Assembly: GCA_963969495.1 (NCBI GenBank)
Contig: OZ018330.1
Span: 72,689,954-72,753,953 of the forward strand
From: Ceratothoa steindachneri
Lineage: Eukaryota; Arthropoda; Malacostraca; Isopoda; Cymothoidae
Length of the DNA: 64,000 nt
Direction: 5' to 3'
The notes under the pieces are model-generated. The model was not told the DNA's origin and did not search any database. It saw only the letters and a program-made list of their open reading frames with translations. Of the stretch, positions 11,515-23,854 are shown piece after piece. Positions within the stretch are counted from its first letter, which is position 1; each line of letters opens with the position of its first letter. A program made the position numbers and the translations under genes.

Positions 11515-11765
11515 TTTGTGAGAATTCATGGATGATGAGTGAAGATAAATAATCGTGATGTAGAGCTAGGTAGTGTATAATTTGAGCGAGCATTCAGTCT
11601 CTCCATATGAGTATGTATTCAATTTTGAAAGAGAATGAAGAAAGGTGTGCGATGGGAGGAGTATGTGGAAAAAAGGTAAGTTGAATGTTTGATGGACCAT
11701 ATGGGGTCAAAAATGTTTGGGAAAATGGAGAGACCTATGTGCCTAATGTTAGGCTAGATTAAAAC
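11507..11765 (+). pseudogene. Decayed Ty3/Gypsy integrase C-terminal fragment
   Basis: Continuation of the fragment ending at 8851. QFVRIH at 11513 matches CQFVMNF, and the DGPYG..VWENGETYV reading matches the GPY-type segment DGPYRVVRVWENGVTYV of the better copy. About 135 nt of integrase is missing exactly at the hAT insertion point, so that deletion predates the insertion. The fragment then runs into LINE copy D. Confidence 0.75.
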
Positions 11766-11819
11766 AGCAAATGTGGAAAAGACAGACAGATACACACACA
11801 CAAAAAAAGTAAAACAACA

Positions 11820-14800
11820 AGGTTTTTTAAAGTATATCTGGCGACTGCCTACTCACGCAAAAGTCACTATAATCACCTTATAGCCTAATTCTAGACTGCT
11901 AAAAAAGAAATATGCAAAAGAACAAAACACATAAAAACAAAAAACAAAGACTAAAAGGAAAAGAAAAAAAGAAGGAAGCATGCTCTGGGATTGGGGTGGA
12001 GACCCACCTCTCTCATGCACAGGAACATGTCACCTAAATAAAGTGGACGAGGTAGGCCACTACTTAAAAGTTAGATAGTCCACAAGTCTGTGTATATGAA
12101 ACTGGCCCAAGTACAAAGGAGTAGCGGGAGCAACCCTGCTCATCCTGATACTGGGAAATGTAACATGCAGAAAGATTACCCAGAATGATACTTTCAAAAT
12201 GAATGTGGCAAACGGCAAGGGAGATAATGTAGTTGTACAATAAAGTGAGGGTGAGTGCTCTATAAAATGGCAATGCATCCAAAGAGAGTGCCCAATTTGA
12301 AGATGAGAGAAAAAGGTGTGAAGCCATTGTAGCAATGAGGGGTAGGTCAATGGGAACAGTCGCACCAAAAGCACATTCAACTTTTAAGTTCCTCTCAGCC
12401 ATGCAGGAAAAAGGTAAGTCTAACATTTACCAATTTCTCCATCAACTTGCACATGCAGGAGATTAGGGAGAAACTGGTGGGGGGGGGGAGTGATCTCTCC
12501 CCAGTTTGTGAAAAGCAAACAGTAGCAATAGGCCAGGAATCTAGAAAGATTCCCTTTGTCCAGATCATGTTGAACATATCTAATAGAAAAGCCATGCCTA
12601 TTTAACTTAGGTGTCAAGCATGGCATACAGGACATCAAATGGGCCAAGGGCAGTGTCTGCACATGAAAGGAGCAGAAAGCAACTCACTCAATGTAAACAT
12701 GTTGTTGAAGTCTCCACCTCTAGAGCTAAAATCCGGTTGGCAGCCTTCCACGGCATCATAACACACATTGAATGCTGGAGCAGCAGCATCTCAGCTTCCA
12801 CAAGTTTGCTAGAGGGGTCTCCCCATTAAGTGAAGACATATATGCCCCGCCAGGAAGAGCAGCAGGTCTGCTTCGAAACATACCACAACCTAGTGCAACG
12901 AAATTTACTGACAGTGACATCATTTGGGCGGCGCTTATAGTGCCGCCCATAACACTTATTTTTGTATGCATAATGCTAATATTTAAGGTCCGTCTCACAC
13001 TTGGCTGACCACCATGGAAGCAGTTGGCATGCAAAATAGCCAGAGATTCTAGGAATAGTTGTTAGGCCCATGGCAAACTCAATGACATCATCCACCTTGA
13101 CTGGGATAGAGAAATGAGCCATTCCTGAAATGCGGATCATCACACCCCTCAGGGGAGGGGTTCTTTCCAGCAGCAGCAGCCGAGAAAATGCTATTTGAAT
13201 GGGAATGTGATCACCTCCATGAAGATCATTGACTACTCTCCAACCAAAATCAGGCTATGCATCCAGAGAGCACAAGGAAAGATTATGACAGGAGAATGAA
13301 GCAGTTCTCAGGCAGTGATGAATAAACTCATCCAGATTTAGGACACCTATCTCCAGCTCATCAAAGACCTAACCCCTGAAATTAATTGAGTAGTCTCCCC
13401 AGAGGGGGCATCTACTGTTCAAGTCCCTAAGCAGTAGAAATGGCTTCAGCCACCAGGCAACAATGTGGAGGAAGTCCTCATGTCAAAGTTGGCTGATGGT
13501 GGAATGTATGCAGAAATTACACCATACCTCCTATCCACATGTGGCTGCACAACTACTGCCTGAAAGGAAGTATTTAAATGAAAGAGAAGAACGGAGATCT
13601 CGTGCTGGGTGTAAATGGAGCATCCTCTTGACCAGCATCTGGTGGTGGGGTTGCAATAGCGTCTTAACACAGGAGGGTGGGTAGGGGCCTCCACACAACT
13701 CCTCCCAGTTAGCCTCGAGTCTACAGCAATTCCATTGAAGGAATATGCCATCCAGGCCTAGATTGGAGGAGATGTGGGGGCCCTCTTTGAAGAAAGACTT
13801 GCAGGAATGGCCATATACTTCTCAAAAGCAGAACTTAGGGTGCAGTTGGCCAAACAAGGTGCTATCACTTTTGAGGAGTTATCAGGAAGGTTGTTTGGAG
13901 GATCCACTGCCTCAGAGCCACCCAGTCCAGCCTTGGGTGGGGATGTACAAGCCGAAGCTTCTTTGGTGCTGTCCTCCTTTGAGGGGGCAGCTTTACTAGA
14001 CCCAGAACAAAGCCTCGTAACCATCTTCAGGGGTGTCGCCTCCTGTGATTCTAGCAATTGACTGGAGGTGTGCGGCAATGTTGCCTTAAGGGAAACGGTC
14101 ATACTAGGGGAGGGGGGATGCCCTGGTTTTAGCCGATGCTATGTGTGAACCCTTTGTGCTGCCAGCTCTACCAGGGAAGTTCCTGAGATGAGCAGAACCT
14201 GTAGGATTCCGACTGGGCGATGAAATGGCCTTGCTCATAGACCTGCAGGGACCAGAAGCAGAGTCTGCCTATTTTTAAAATTGAGGCACAAGACATCCCA
14301 GACAGCATTGGACACACCAGGAGCAAGTCCTTAGCCTCACAAAATGAGAAATGATCCAGAGCCTGAACAGCCAAGATTTCCTTCTCCACAAGATATGCAC
14401 TTCATTGCTTTGAAGACGCTGAGTGCGGCTGTCCACAATTGACACATTTGGCCATACACAATAGGGGACTTATTGTGCACTGCTTTGGAGTAACTAACAC
14501 AGGCTTCGTGTAAACCAGACCTTGCATGTCGACTTGAGTGATTAGTATGGGCAAAGCGGTGGCAGTTTTAGCAACTCTGTGGCAGTGGCACAAATGCCTT
14601 CATGCTGTAGGGATACCAACAGGGATGCACTGACTCTGGAAGCCTGTCAGTAAATGTGAGAAAGAGTGTATGGGTTGGTATCAAGGCCAGTCTCTGTTTT
14701 CTCATGAGACATTTGACCTTAATTGTCCCATGGTTGTCCAGGTCTAAGGTGATGTCTTCTAAGGTCTAAGCCACAAGTTCCCTCTCATGGCAGACTGCGG

Positions 14801-16030
14801 TATCAGTCAACAGCGAGCCATTAAGTGTCCGAAGGGGACTAATAGGTCAGACACATATACCATAAGACTCCCAATCAAGAAACAAGTCACCTTCAGCTCT
14901 CTGTCAATCAAGGTAGCTAATGCTTTCCTTTGAATGATTATATTGCCCTAGGTCAACATACTCCCATCAGTGGAGTGAATAACAAGAAAGTGTTTGAAGC
15001 CAGCAGGCTTGATATCACTAGCACCCTTTCTACTTTGGTCTTAGTCTGGCCCCTCTACCCGAGAGCCAGATGTGCTGATCTTGCCAGGTCACTTTCCAAA
15101 ACAGTAGCAGAACTGTACATCCCCAGAGCCCCTGCAGAGGGAGAGCAAATTTTAGTCTTCTTTGTCTTCCATGTTTTTTTTGGTTTTTTTTTAGGGGGTA
15201 AGAGGAACCTTTTCTCTTCTTTCTGTTCTTTTTCTCTTTTGGAGAGGCTGAGGAATGAACCTGTTTCTCTCCAAAGGTGGAAGGAGCACCTAGGCCAGAC
15301 AGACCAGGCTCGGCAAGATCCTTGTCTTAGATGGAGGTCTAGCTGTCAAAGGGGAACCAGACAGTGGAGGAAGGTCCCTCTTCTCCATGCAAGTCCTGGG
15401 GTACCCGAGCTGCCTGGAGAAGTTTGCACAGGGGTAGAGTCAATTTCAGTGTTTAGCACCAAGACTGGTTTCACCCCCATGTAAGATTCTGCCATCTCAG
15501 ATGGGGTCACTTCTGGGACCATGTCTAGCTCACTGGGCATTAATGTGGCCATCCCCACCACAAGGTATCACTGATCCCAATAAACGACTCTTCAGTCATG
15601 TGGTGATCTTTTTGGCCAGCAAGGCGAACTCCATCAGCAAATAGAGGGGGCTCACACACAGAAACCTTGCAAAGTTAAGATGCACGATTGCATGGCTATA
15701 GGGCGCGTATGCTATCCCTTGTCCCTCTAAGGAGGTGAGAGCAGTCAATTCTGGGTCACCTGCCCGTCTTCTTGGCAGTCCCTGTCAAAGGAAATGGGGA
15801 CAGCCTCCGGTGCAGAGACCAAAGAAGCAAGGAGAGGGGAAATACACATCAGCCATATGCACAGGAGTAAACCTCTCCACTAAAAGTTGAAGGGACCCCT
15901 GAAAAGCACAGGGGAGCCACCTCCTCTTCTGAGGTGGAGCTGCATAAAAGCAGCTCCAAAGATGGCAAAGGCAAAGCCCCTTTGCTGCATCAGAATCGCT
16001 GGAGAGATACCCCTTCTACCAGTCAAGGGG
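11820..16030 (-). mobile_element. I-clade-like LINE, copy D, RT/RNase H deleted
   Basis: The 3' UTR begins near 11820 with the family signature (GGCGACTGC, then the CCTAATTCTAG-like core), followed by the ORF2 C-terminus at 12060-12410. Near 12410 the sequence jumps to the early RT region (the counterpart of 54235). This deletes the RNase H and most of the RT, about 1.8 kb. Endonuclease remains run at about 12800-13740, then ORF1 to about 15600, with CCHC-region remnants near 14400-14600. The 5' UTR decays near 16030. All frames are broken. It sits inside the Ty3/Gypsy copy, between 11765 and 17165. Confidence 0.8.
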
Positions 16031-16649
16031 GTGTCTTATGTTACCTAATCCTCCCTAACACCTAGGGAGGGTGAGTCTGTGCTTGGAAGTGGCTCTTCAT
16101 ACATTTCCAGTCATCCATGATTTCATATAGTTGTCACCATGATTAGAGAAATAAGAAAAAAAGGTTGCATGCTAAGTAGATACCATGACGTCCCAATGCC
16201 TTGAGAGGTTAAGAGAAAAGTCTCCATGGGATCAGTAAATTACAGAATATGACCATTTACACACATACTCAGCCTACAGGTTTGAGCTAAGATAGGCATT
16301 GGCAACCCAGCCTGTAATTCAGGCAAATTTGTCCTTGAGTTTTGACAATAAAGGATGGTGCCAATGGAGCCACATTATATGTGTAATGGAAGGGGGTGAG
16401 CAAAGTCAACGGCCCAGCAAAAAATCTGCCTAATACTGCCTTCATCAGCAGACTTTCAGCCCTTGCCAGACGGAGGGACCACACAATATACACTGCCACT
16501 AGACTTAGTGCTGGTAGGAGGACTAAAGTGCAGAAAGCAGCCAGAATCTCTGTGGATAGAAGAGCAAGTTTGGAATGGGTAGGTGGGTATGTAATAAAAA
16601 GTAGAGATATTTGGGTTCACTGATGAGTATGGTCAGTGATCACTTATTA
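16031..16649. other. Intron sequence, nothing recognised
   Basis: No convincing open frame, terminal repeat or family match in this stretch between LINE copy D and the mariner relic. Confidence 0.4.
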
Positions 16650-16876
16650 TTAGGTTGACCAGAAAGTCACAACTACCTTAGGAGGTGGAAAGAAAACAAA
16701 ATTTTATGGAGCAACACCAACATTTAATCAAAATAAAGTATATCTTCTTTATGATCTTTTTTCAGCGATCGGCCAGCATCTGAATCTGTCCCAGATACCA
16801 GTCAGCTGGTTTGGAATAAAAAAACTGTAAACAAGCTTCCGCTTCATAAGGAGTTAGGACTTTCTGGCCAACCATA
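16650..16876 (-). mobile_element. Short mariner-family relic with TA duplications
   Basis: The ends are TTAGGTTGACCAGAAAGTC at 16650 and the imperfect reverse complement GACTTTCTGGCCAACCATA ending at 16876, with TA on both flanks as expected for Tc1/mariner insertions. The minus strand between them encodes a mariner transposase tail: LQFFYSKPADWYLGQI then QMLADR, with TGA where a Trp is expected. At 227 bp it is an internally deleted, non-autonomous copy. Confidence 0.75.
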
Positions 16877-17164
16877 TATTATCATAACCTAGTGCTAGGT
16901 AATCCTGGGATGGTATAGTCTACCCAGGCACCATATCTAGCAAACCCAACTCTGTCTAGGTGAGAACAGTTCCTTTTGGTACCAAGTGCAGGTAGACAAA
17001 AGATTGAGGGGAGTTGTAGAGTAAAAAATAAAATAAAAAAGTAGTACTGAGAGGGAGCAAGAGGGAAGTGCACCAACAAATTTCCCAGGACCCATCAGTG
17101 TTAGTCAACTCAGTGACATCAGGGCTTCCCTAATTTGCACTCAGGCCAGGAGGATGTGCAGCTC

Positions 17165-17298
17165 ATCCAGCAATGTTAGAAATGGAGAGTGAAGATGGGA
17201 ATGAAGTACATGCCCACCAGAGCCAGTTAAGAAAGTGGAGAGAACCTGGAGAATATGTCGTGTTGCACCCAGTGTATAAGTTATGTAAGGACAGATGA
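17165..17298 (+). pseudogene. Ty3/Gypsy integrase tail fragment
   Basis: The plus-strand reading HAHQSQLRKWREPGEYVV then LHPVYKLCKDR ends in TGA at 17296-17298. It matches RAHQSQLRRWREPPDYLV, SHPVYGLRLRQ-stop at the end of the 42.6-kb integrase. It is the last part of the Ty3/Gypsy copy that starts at 7611, displaced by the insertion of LINE copy D and other sequence. Confidence 0.75.
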
Positions 17299-17635
17299 AG
17301 CATATTGAAGAGAATGAAGCTGGACTGATTGATTTGAGTGAAAAGTTGATTATTGTGACATAGCAGAAGAAGAAATGTTAGAAAAAGGAAAGTAACAAAA
17401 GGGTTGAGAGTGAGAATGGTAAAAGCGAAACATTTATCTTTATTTATTGCAATTGTGAATAATAGGAGAGGAGTTTTTCAGGATTCTGGTGGGAATTTAT
17501 GAGTGCAGGAAATAAAGCAAGTTTATGAGCTTTTAATAGTGTAAGAGAGTTCCCTATTTCAAAGGAATGTGCTCTGAGTTGAATGAAAGCCGTGAGTGAG
17601 GAAGTGATTCAAAGTAAGAATATGAGCGAAGGGGT
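17299..17635. other. Sequence beyond the integrase stop, unassigned
   Basis: Purine-rich plus strand with no long frame. It should correspond to the 3' region or LTR of the decayed Ty3/Gypsy copy, but I could not match it by eye to the region next to the 42.6-kb element. Confidence 0.35.
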
Positions 17636-17875
17636 TTTTATTTTGTTTTTTTTATAGAGCCCATTTGGCAACTGTCCATTTGGGCATAAGTCACCGGAAA
17701 CACGACAGCCTAGAACTAGGCTACTTTAAAATAAAAATATGAAAACATAATGATAAAAATGTGAAAAACTTAACAGTCAGGAAACAATCTCCGGCAGCGA
17801 AGGGAGGTCCCCTTCACCCCGGTGCAGGAGCGTGCAACCTACAAAGAAAACAACAAGCAAAAACTAAACAAAAAA

Positions 17876-18441
17876 AATAGAAGGGCTTGTCCCCTGGGAT
17901 TTATTGAGTAATCTCCCCAGAGAGGATGCCTGCCGTTCAGATCTCCAAGCAAGAGATAGGGCCTCGGCAACCGTGCCACGACGCAGCGGAAGTCCCCCGC
18001 GTCGAAGTCAGCTGACGGTGGAATGTACGCAGAAATGATAGTATACCTCCTATCCAGGTGCAGCTGCACAGCCACTGCCTGAAAGGAGGTATCTAAAGAG
18101 AAAGGAAGAAAGGAGACATCATGCCGGGTGTAAACCTCGCATCCCCCAGCCCGGTCATCCCGCGGTGGTGGGGTCGCAAGACCCTTATACCCCGGGAGGG
18201 CAGGCAGGGGGCACGCGCCTAGCATGGTCTCCTGCAAAAAAATAGCTAACGAGAAACGGGAAGAGACGAGCCTCCGCAGCTCCTCCCAGTTGGCCCGGAG
18301 TCCACGGCAATTCCATTGAAGGAATATGCCCTCCAGGCCTAGCTCGGAGGAGACGCGGGGGCCCTCCTCGAATTGAAGACCCTCACGGGAATGGCCGTAC
18401 GCTTCCCGGGGGCAGAACCCCGGGCGCTGTTGGCCAGACAA
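17876..18441 (-). pseudogene. LINE ORF2 start: apurinic-type endonuclease, truncated
   Basis: The reading frame starts with an ATG at 18441. It contains QWNCRGLRANWEELRRL, the catalytic-Glu motif IFLQET, AYIPPSADF and the GDLN motif in LLLGDLNGRHPLWG. This is the first half of an APE-type endonuclease that nicks the target DNA for target-primed reverse transcription. The SDHFPI end, RT and RNase H are deleted. The start overlaps the end of ORF1 by about 100 nt in another frame, which implies reinitiation or frameshifting in the intact element. Confidence 0.8.
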
Positions 18442-20718
18442 AGCGCTGAAGACGCTGTCGCCTTCGAGGACTTATTGGGGGAGGTTGGGCTCGCAATGCG
18501 AGTCTTTTCCTCCCTCCGCCTCGAAACCTTAGGGGGGCGTTGCGGCACCAGGGGCGGGGGGGCCCTCTTTTCGAGGAACCAACGTCTCCGAGCCACCCGC
18601 CACACCTCAGGGCGTGGGCGAAGGAGCCGAATCTCCTTTGTTGCTGTCCTCCTTTCGAGGGACAGCTTTAGGAACCCCCGAAGATGGCCTAGCGACCATC
18701 TTCAGGGGTGTTGCCTCCTGTGAGTCTAACGACTCAGTGGAGGCGCGTGGACGTTTCGCCTTACAGGAAACGGTCACGCTGGGGGAAGAGGGGGGAGCCC
18801 TGGTTTTAGCCGGGGCTGGGTATGAACCCTTTTTTGCCGCCAGCTTTTCCAGGGGAGCGCCCGGGTTGGGTAGAGCCCGCAGAAGGGCTCCGAATGGGCG
18901 CGGAAACAACCGTGCTCGTTGGCCTAATGGGCCAGGAGCAGAGGGTGCCTTTCTAACTATTGAGGCATATGACGTCCCAGGCAGAGCCGGGCGCGCCAGG
19001 ACAAGTCCTTAGCCTCGCGGAATGAGAGTCAATCCTGGGCCTGAACGGCCAGGATTTCTTTCTCAAGGAGATATGCACCACATTGCTTCGAAGCAGCAGG
19101 GTGCAGCTCTTCGCAATAGACACACTTGGCCACACACGATTTAGACTTATCGTGTGCGACCTTGGAGCAATTTACACAGACTTCGGGTGACCCCGACTTT
19201 GCACGTCTACATGAGCGATTCGTATGGCCGAAGCGGTGACAGTAATAGCACCGCCGCGGCAGTGGCACGAATGCCTTCACGCGGTAGCGGTACCAACCGG
19301 CACGCACCAACTCAGGGAGCTTGTCACAGTCGAACGTGACGAAGAGTGTAGGGGTGGGTCTCGAGGCCCCTCCCTGTTTTCTCATCACACGTTCGACCTT
19401 GACTGCCCCATGGTCGGCCAGCTCTAGGGTGATGTCCTCAATGGAGTAGTCAACAAGTTCCCTCGCATAAACTATTCCTTTCACAAAGTTCATGGTAGAG
19501 TGCGGCGTCACACTCACCGGGGTGCCATGAAGTGTCCGAAGAGCACTTATCTTGGCCGCCTCGGCGGGATTCGCCAGAAGGCTCCCGTCCGAGAAACGGG
19601 TCACCTTCGGCTCTCTACCAATTGCACTAGCTAATCCTCTCCTCTGATGGATCATGTTGCCCTTGGACAACATGGTGCCATCAGAGGAGCGAATAACGAT
19701 TGAAGCGTTTGAAGCCAGCGGGCTCGAAAACGCCAGGTAACCTCTGAATGAGGGGCCCCGATGTCATCGAGGCTCCGCCCTGTGCACTTTTGGTCTTTGT
19801 CATGGTCAAGAGCTCCGTACCCGGGGGGGCAGAGGAGCCGGATGTGCCGATCTTGGCTTGGTCGCTTGCCAGAGTGGCAGCAGACCCATCTGTCCCCGCA
19901 GCCCCCGCGGATGGAGAGGAGCCCCGAGTCTTTTTAGTCTTTCTTGTCTTCTTTTTCTTTTTAGGAGAGGAGGGCGGGGAATGAACCCGCTTCTCACCTC
20001 AACCGGTAGAAGCCCCCAGGCCAGATGTACCGGCCTCAGCCAGGTCCTTCTCCGAAATGGAGAAGGTCCTAGTGGTCGTAGGGGCATCATCCGGAGGAGA
20101 TCCCTCCCCTCCTTGTACTGCCTGAGAATCCCCAGCCGTTTGAGAAGGACCTTGCATAGGGGCGGATTCGGGTTCGGTGCTTGGTGCCAAGCCCGGATTC
20201 CCCCCCATGGAAGGCCCTACTGTCTGAGGCTGGTTTTCCTCAAGGACCATGTCTATCACAGGAGGGGCCTCCAGTTGGCCATCCCCTCCCAGGACATCGC
20301 AGGTCCCCTTGGCAGCGTCATGAGTCTTTAGTCGGGAGGCACAGGCCTTGACCCCGGCAAAGTTTAATATTCTTGCCAGCAGGTCTTTTGAGGGAAGCGA
20401 CCGAAGGGGCCTGGCTTCCCTCTCCCCCCTAAGGGGGTTTGCCCTACCGAGCCGCTTACACGAGGGGCGGTCGGCAATGGGCTGCCTGCTGGCTTTCTTG
20501 GCAGTCCCCTTAGAAAGCAAAGGAGGGACTGCCGCTGGAGATAGGGAGGTGCCCGAAAGCACCTCCAGAGAAAGGGGTGAGGGGGAGTCCCCTACACCCG
20601 TAGGCGTAGGAGAGGAGTAAGCCTCCTCTCCGGTTAAAGAAGTATGGACGGTCTCCTGCGCAAGCACAAGGGGGACAACCTCCATTTTCTCGGTGGAGCT
20701 GCCCGAGGGCGGCTCCAT
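18339..20718 (-). pseudogene. LINE ORF1 (gag-like, three CCHC knuckles)
   Basis: About 790 codons from the ATG at 20718. The N-terminal 240 residues are Pro/Ser/Thr-rich. The central region begins near LASAIGREPKVTRFSDG. Three zinc knuckles follow: CYYCHRFGHTNRSC, CVNCSKVAHDKSKSC and CVYCEELHPAASKQC (19029-19200). A basic Pro-rich tail ends by 18339. ORF1 proteins of this kind bind the element RNA and package it with ORF2 protein. At least three frameshifts are present (near 19990, 19690 and 18610-18910), so it is inactive, but it is the most complete ORF1 in the window. Confidence 0.85.
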
Positions 20719-21290
20719 TGATGTTCTTGGGGAAGTTGGGGGTTGGGGTTTTTTTTATTTACATCATTGGGCATGGTGACCCTATTTGTGTTACGGGACG
20801 CAATAGCTCATCACCTCTTGCAGTTGCTCACACTGTAAGAGGTGCTTACAGGCCTGGCAGAGCCAGGCGCCGCCATTTCGGACCACCCCTCCCGCCTGGT
20901 GACCTGGCAGTCCATCGGCATGGTGGCTCCATCTTAGACACGGCGTAAAAATGGATAGAATTGAAGAGGAGAGGAAAAGGGATGTGAGGAAGGTATCGGT
21001 GGGGATGAAGCAGGTTGTTGAAAAAAAAACATCCCGAACAGGAGCTCAGGGGTTGGGGAACATTGTCCCCTCCCCCCCCAGCCCCGATCCAGGATGGTTG
21101 GCTTGATAAGAAGGTCAGCATCTACCCTGTGAAATTAGAGGCTGACCAGAGAAAGTTGTGGGAGAGGTTGTATGAAGATAGAGGAAACAAGTGTTTTGAA
21201 GGAAGGAAGAGAGGCTAAGCTGGGGCCGGACGGGGTGCTGAGTCCCGTCAGCATGGCGGCCAGGATGGCGAATCGCCACGCCCCTTACGG
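20719..21290 (-). promoter_or_regulatory. LINE 5' UTR / internal promoter region
   Basis: About 570 bp shared with 35760-36310 and partly with 37840-38155, upstream of the ORF1 start. I-clade elements carry their promoter within the 5' UTR; no specific motif was identified here. The opposite strand contains a conserved-looking open frame, discussed in the findings. Confidence 0.5.
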
Positions 21291-21813
21291 GGCAATCATC
21301 CAAAAAATAGTTGTGACATTGCAACTGATTGATATCTATCAAACAGCTGTTGAAATTGGGATGATTTGGCATGCCATATGTATTCGGTTTCACTCCATCA
21401 ATTTGATAGAACGTCAAAAGTTTTTAAGAGTTGTTCAAGAAAGTTTGATGGACATCAAAGGCATGTAAAACATAACCAGCATATCTCAAATCAGTTAGTT
21501 AAAATATGGATAACCTACTAGCTAGCGATTAGACTAGATAGAATAAGTCCAGAATGGACAATGTCACGTGCTTCGTGCATTTTCTTACTAAGGGAAATTT
21601 CTTTACTGGTGTGCTTTGTTCTATGAAGGATATTCTTTAATGGCATGCGTTTCATTTTGTATAGTGTATTTCATTTGCTAAATTTCCTTTTCTGACCAAC
21701 TGACTGACAAGATGATTGGACAGAACCTCTTATATAGAGTCGCAAGCAGGCGACTAAAAATATTAATTAAACTGATCATAATTATCCATCATACTTTTAC
21801 TTCCTCTTTACAG
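21291..21813. other. Intron sequence, ends in a plus-strand splice acceptor
   Basis: AT-rich. A frame at 21172-21468 is partly LINE 5' UTR antisense. The last bases form a good plus-strand acceptor (CTTCCTCTTTACAG, 21800-21813). Confidence 0.4.
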
Positions 21814-21948
21814 CTCAGAGAATTCAAAGAAAAATGCGACTCGCTGTTCAACATTTCGACCAATGATGCTGTCAAATTCATCGTGAAGGGTTTGAACAAG
21901 CCAAAGAGTGAACGAGAAGAAGATGCAGATTTCATAAGAAGAATTTGA
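21814..21948 (+). pseudogene. Exon-like transposase N-terminal fragment
   Basis: After an acceptor at 21813 the plus strand stays open for 44 codons to TGA at 21946-21948. It contains FKEKCDSLFNISTNDAVKF and KSEREEDADFI. The pattern (LF.I...DA then E.D..F) resembles the LFDIAHADAL...EED..FL segment of the transposase-like family decayed at 9064-11215. I infer a remnant of a related element; a small host exon on the opposite strand to LRPPRC is the alternative. Confidence 0.45.
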
Positions 21949-22265
21949 TTTGGGGACAAAAAGCTTTTATTTTCATTTGTAGTGATCAAATGAAAAAGAA
22001 ATATATATTTTAGGTGAAAATAATAATGAGAAAATTATATAAGCAACAATCTTTAATGATTAAAAGTTCCTTTTAGAGCAACACAATGCCAAATTTTGGT
22101 GAACATGCGAGATTGTACATGTGGAATTTCAGGTACCATGCTGTTCTCAATTTTTTTTTAAGAAAACATTATAAATGGCATCAATCAAAAGCTTATTCAA
22201 TTTCCAATAATTTAAGCACCTGATTGTTAATGTAGCTGTAAAAATCGTGGAATTAAGTGTGTCTA
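21949..22265. other. Intron sequence, nothing recognised
   Basis: AT-rich, with no open frame, terminal repeat or family match noticed. Confidence 0.4.
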
Positions 22266-22500
22266 CTGTTTCCTCATCATATGTTCAACCTTGATCACCC
22301 CATTGCCAGTCAGCTCTTGTATGATGTCTTTCTTATAAGTAGTAGTTTATGAGTTCCCTTGCATAGACTACTGCATCTACAAAGTTGATGGTAGAGTGTG
22401 GTATCATTTGTAAGGTGAGACTTGAATGTCTGCAGAGCAGACTTAGACTCAGGGGTATTCCCATTGAGTAACTGTCCTCTCTGGGGCAGGCCTGCTGTCT
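22266..22500 (-). mobile_element. I-clade-like LINE, ORF1 fragment
   Basis: Old piece matching the ORF1 central region at about 19375-19590 (TTTCTCATCACACGTTCGAC-like at its left end). Both ends are truncated and no frame remains. Confidence 0.7.
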
Positions 22501-22994
22501 TGGACACAATAGGCTGACAGACTATTTTAGGTCTGCATGTCTAAGGCCCAGGGCACCTGACAAGAAAGTCATTAGTTGTGAGTCAAAAGGACGGGGGGCC
22601 CAAAGGGGTCCACCACCCATAGTTCTCAATGGGTCTCAACATGTTTATAGAGATTCCAAGTCCTCTTTACACAGCATCAATTAGCTGCTCAAGTCATTAA
22701 AACCAAATAGAGACTCCTGGGGATCAAGTCAACTCAGTGAGCCAGGCCTTTCTCACAGGTACTTAGGGGTGGGAAAGCATACCATTAATCCAGCTACCAG
22801 GTATAGCAGTCTATATAGGGTACTCACTGCAGGGGCACAAATATAGATTTTAAAGAATCAAGGCAAGCAAAGACCATTATGTCTGCTCTATGGCTTATCA
22901 TGGAGAAAGTGGAAAAGGTAAGGCAAGGTCTTTGGCTGATCTTTAAAGTAAAACAACAACAAAAAATAGATACTATGGTTTTATTCTGAGTACT
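22501..22994. other. Intron sequence, nothing recognised
   Basis: No open frame or family match noticed. Confidence 0.4.
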
Positions 22995-23690
22995 TTAATG
23001 ATTAAAAAGATGTTCATCCTCCAATATATTTTTAAGCACTTTGATTAACATATTTAGAACTACATTAGCTAAAAGATAGTTCCAAGTTGACATAATTTTA
23101 TAAGTGAAAAAGTTCCCCATTATATTTGCTTGATGATGTTTACAATTCAATTTATGAGCATTTGTTTGCATGGTTTTCAATGTGTCTAAAAGGTTAGCGC
23201 TACCATGCAGAATTTTTAAGACTATCAATTGGCTGTGATAGTGCCAATCTTCAAATACGAGCAATTGCAGCTCTCTAAGTCCATCTCCATAGGGTTTACT
23301 CCACAGCTCTAAGATCATATTTTTCCATTATATCATGAAAAATTCTAATACATTCATTAAATTAGAGCTAGGCTTCTGAATCTGTATTGGCTATTTTAAA
23401 ATTATATTTATCTTTATCACATGCAATTTTGGCTCTCACAGTTGACTCCTAAAGCTTTCAATCAATAAAGTTATGCTCATAGGTCTATAATTTGTGGGAT
23501 ATGCTTCTCCACCTTTTAAAAAGTGGTGCAACATTTGCTAATTAAAGTCTTCAGGAACAATACTGTCTTTAATCATTTTGGTAAATGGCACTATAGTCTC
23601 ATTTTTTAGCTCCTTTATATATCTATCTTGGAAGAATTTGGTCTGGACTCTGAGATTTCATACTTTTCAATTTGTCTATAGAGAATTTTC
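22995..23690 (-). mobile_element. LINE relic, CR1/Jockey-like RT pieces
   Basis: A 107-codon minus frame at 22995-23318 contains LRELQLLVFEDWHYHSQLIV and NFFTYKIMSTWNYL. These match the C-terminal R.LRG.MI..FK and FF.NRV...N.LP pattern of LINE RTs such as the one at 58.8-60.6 kb. Further right, HHFLKGGEAYPTNYRPMSI matches the P.FKKG....NYRP.SLT motif. The catalytic core between the two is missing. Confidence 0.6.
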
Positions 23691-23854
23691 TAAAGTACAT
23701 TGAGAAAAACACGAATGTGACTCATATTTGAGCATAAATACCTCAGAAAATTATGAATTCATAATTTATAAACCCTTTTTTGTACAAGGTAAATGATAGA
23801 AAGTTACCAATGAAATGACTTAAATCTACTAAAAAATTAAAATCAAAAACTTAC

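Larger units (their letters stand above)
17636..21290 (-). mobile_element. I-clade-like LINE, copy E, with full ORF1 and 5' UTR but no RT
   Basis: The 3' UTR is at 17636-17875 (TTTGGCAACTGTCC... then CCTAGAACTAGGCT). Near 17877 it fuses directly to the endonuclease part of ORF2, deleting about 3 kb of RT and RNase H. Endonuclease, ORF1 and a long 5' UTR follow up to about 21290. The comparable copy F ends at the same CCCCTTACG motif, so this is probably near the true 5' end. The copy is much less decayed than copies A and D, hence younger. It lies in the 17.1-kb LRPPRC intron. Confidence 0.85.
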
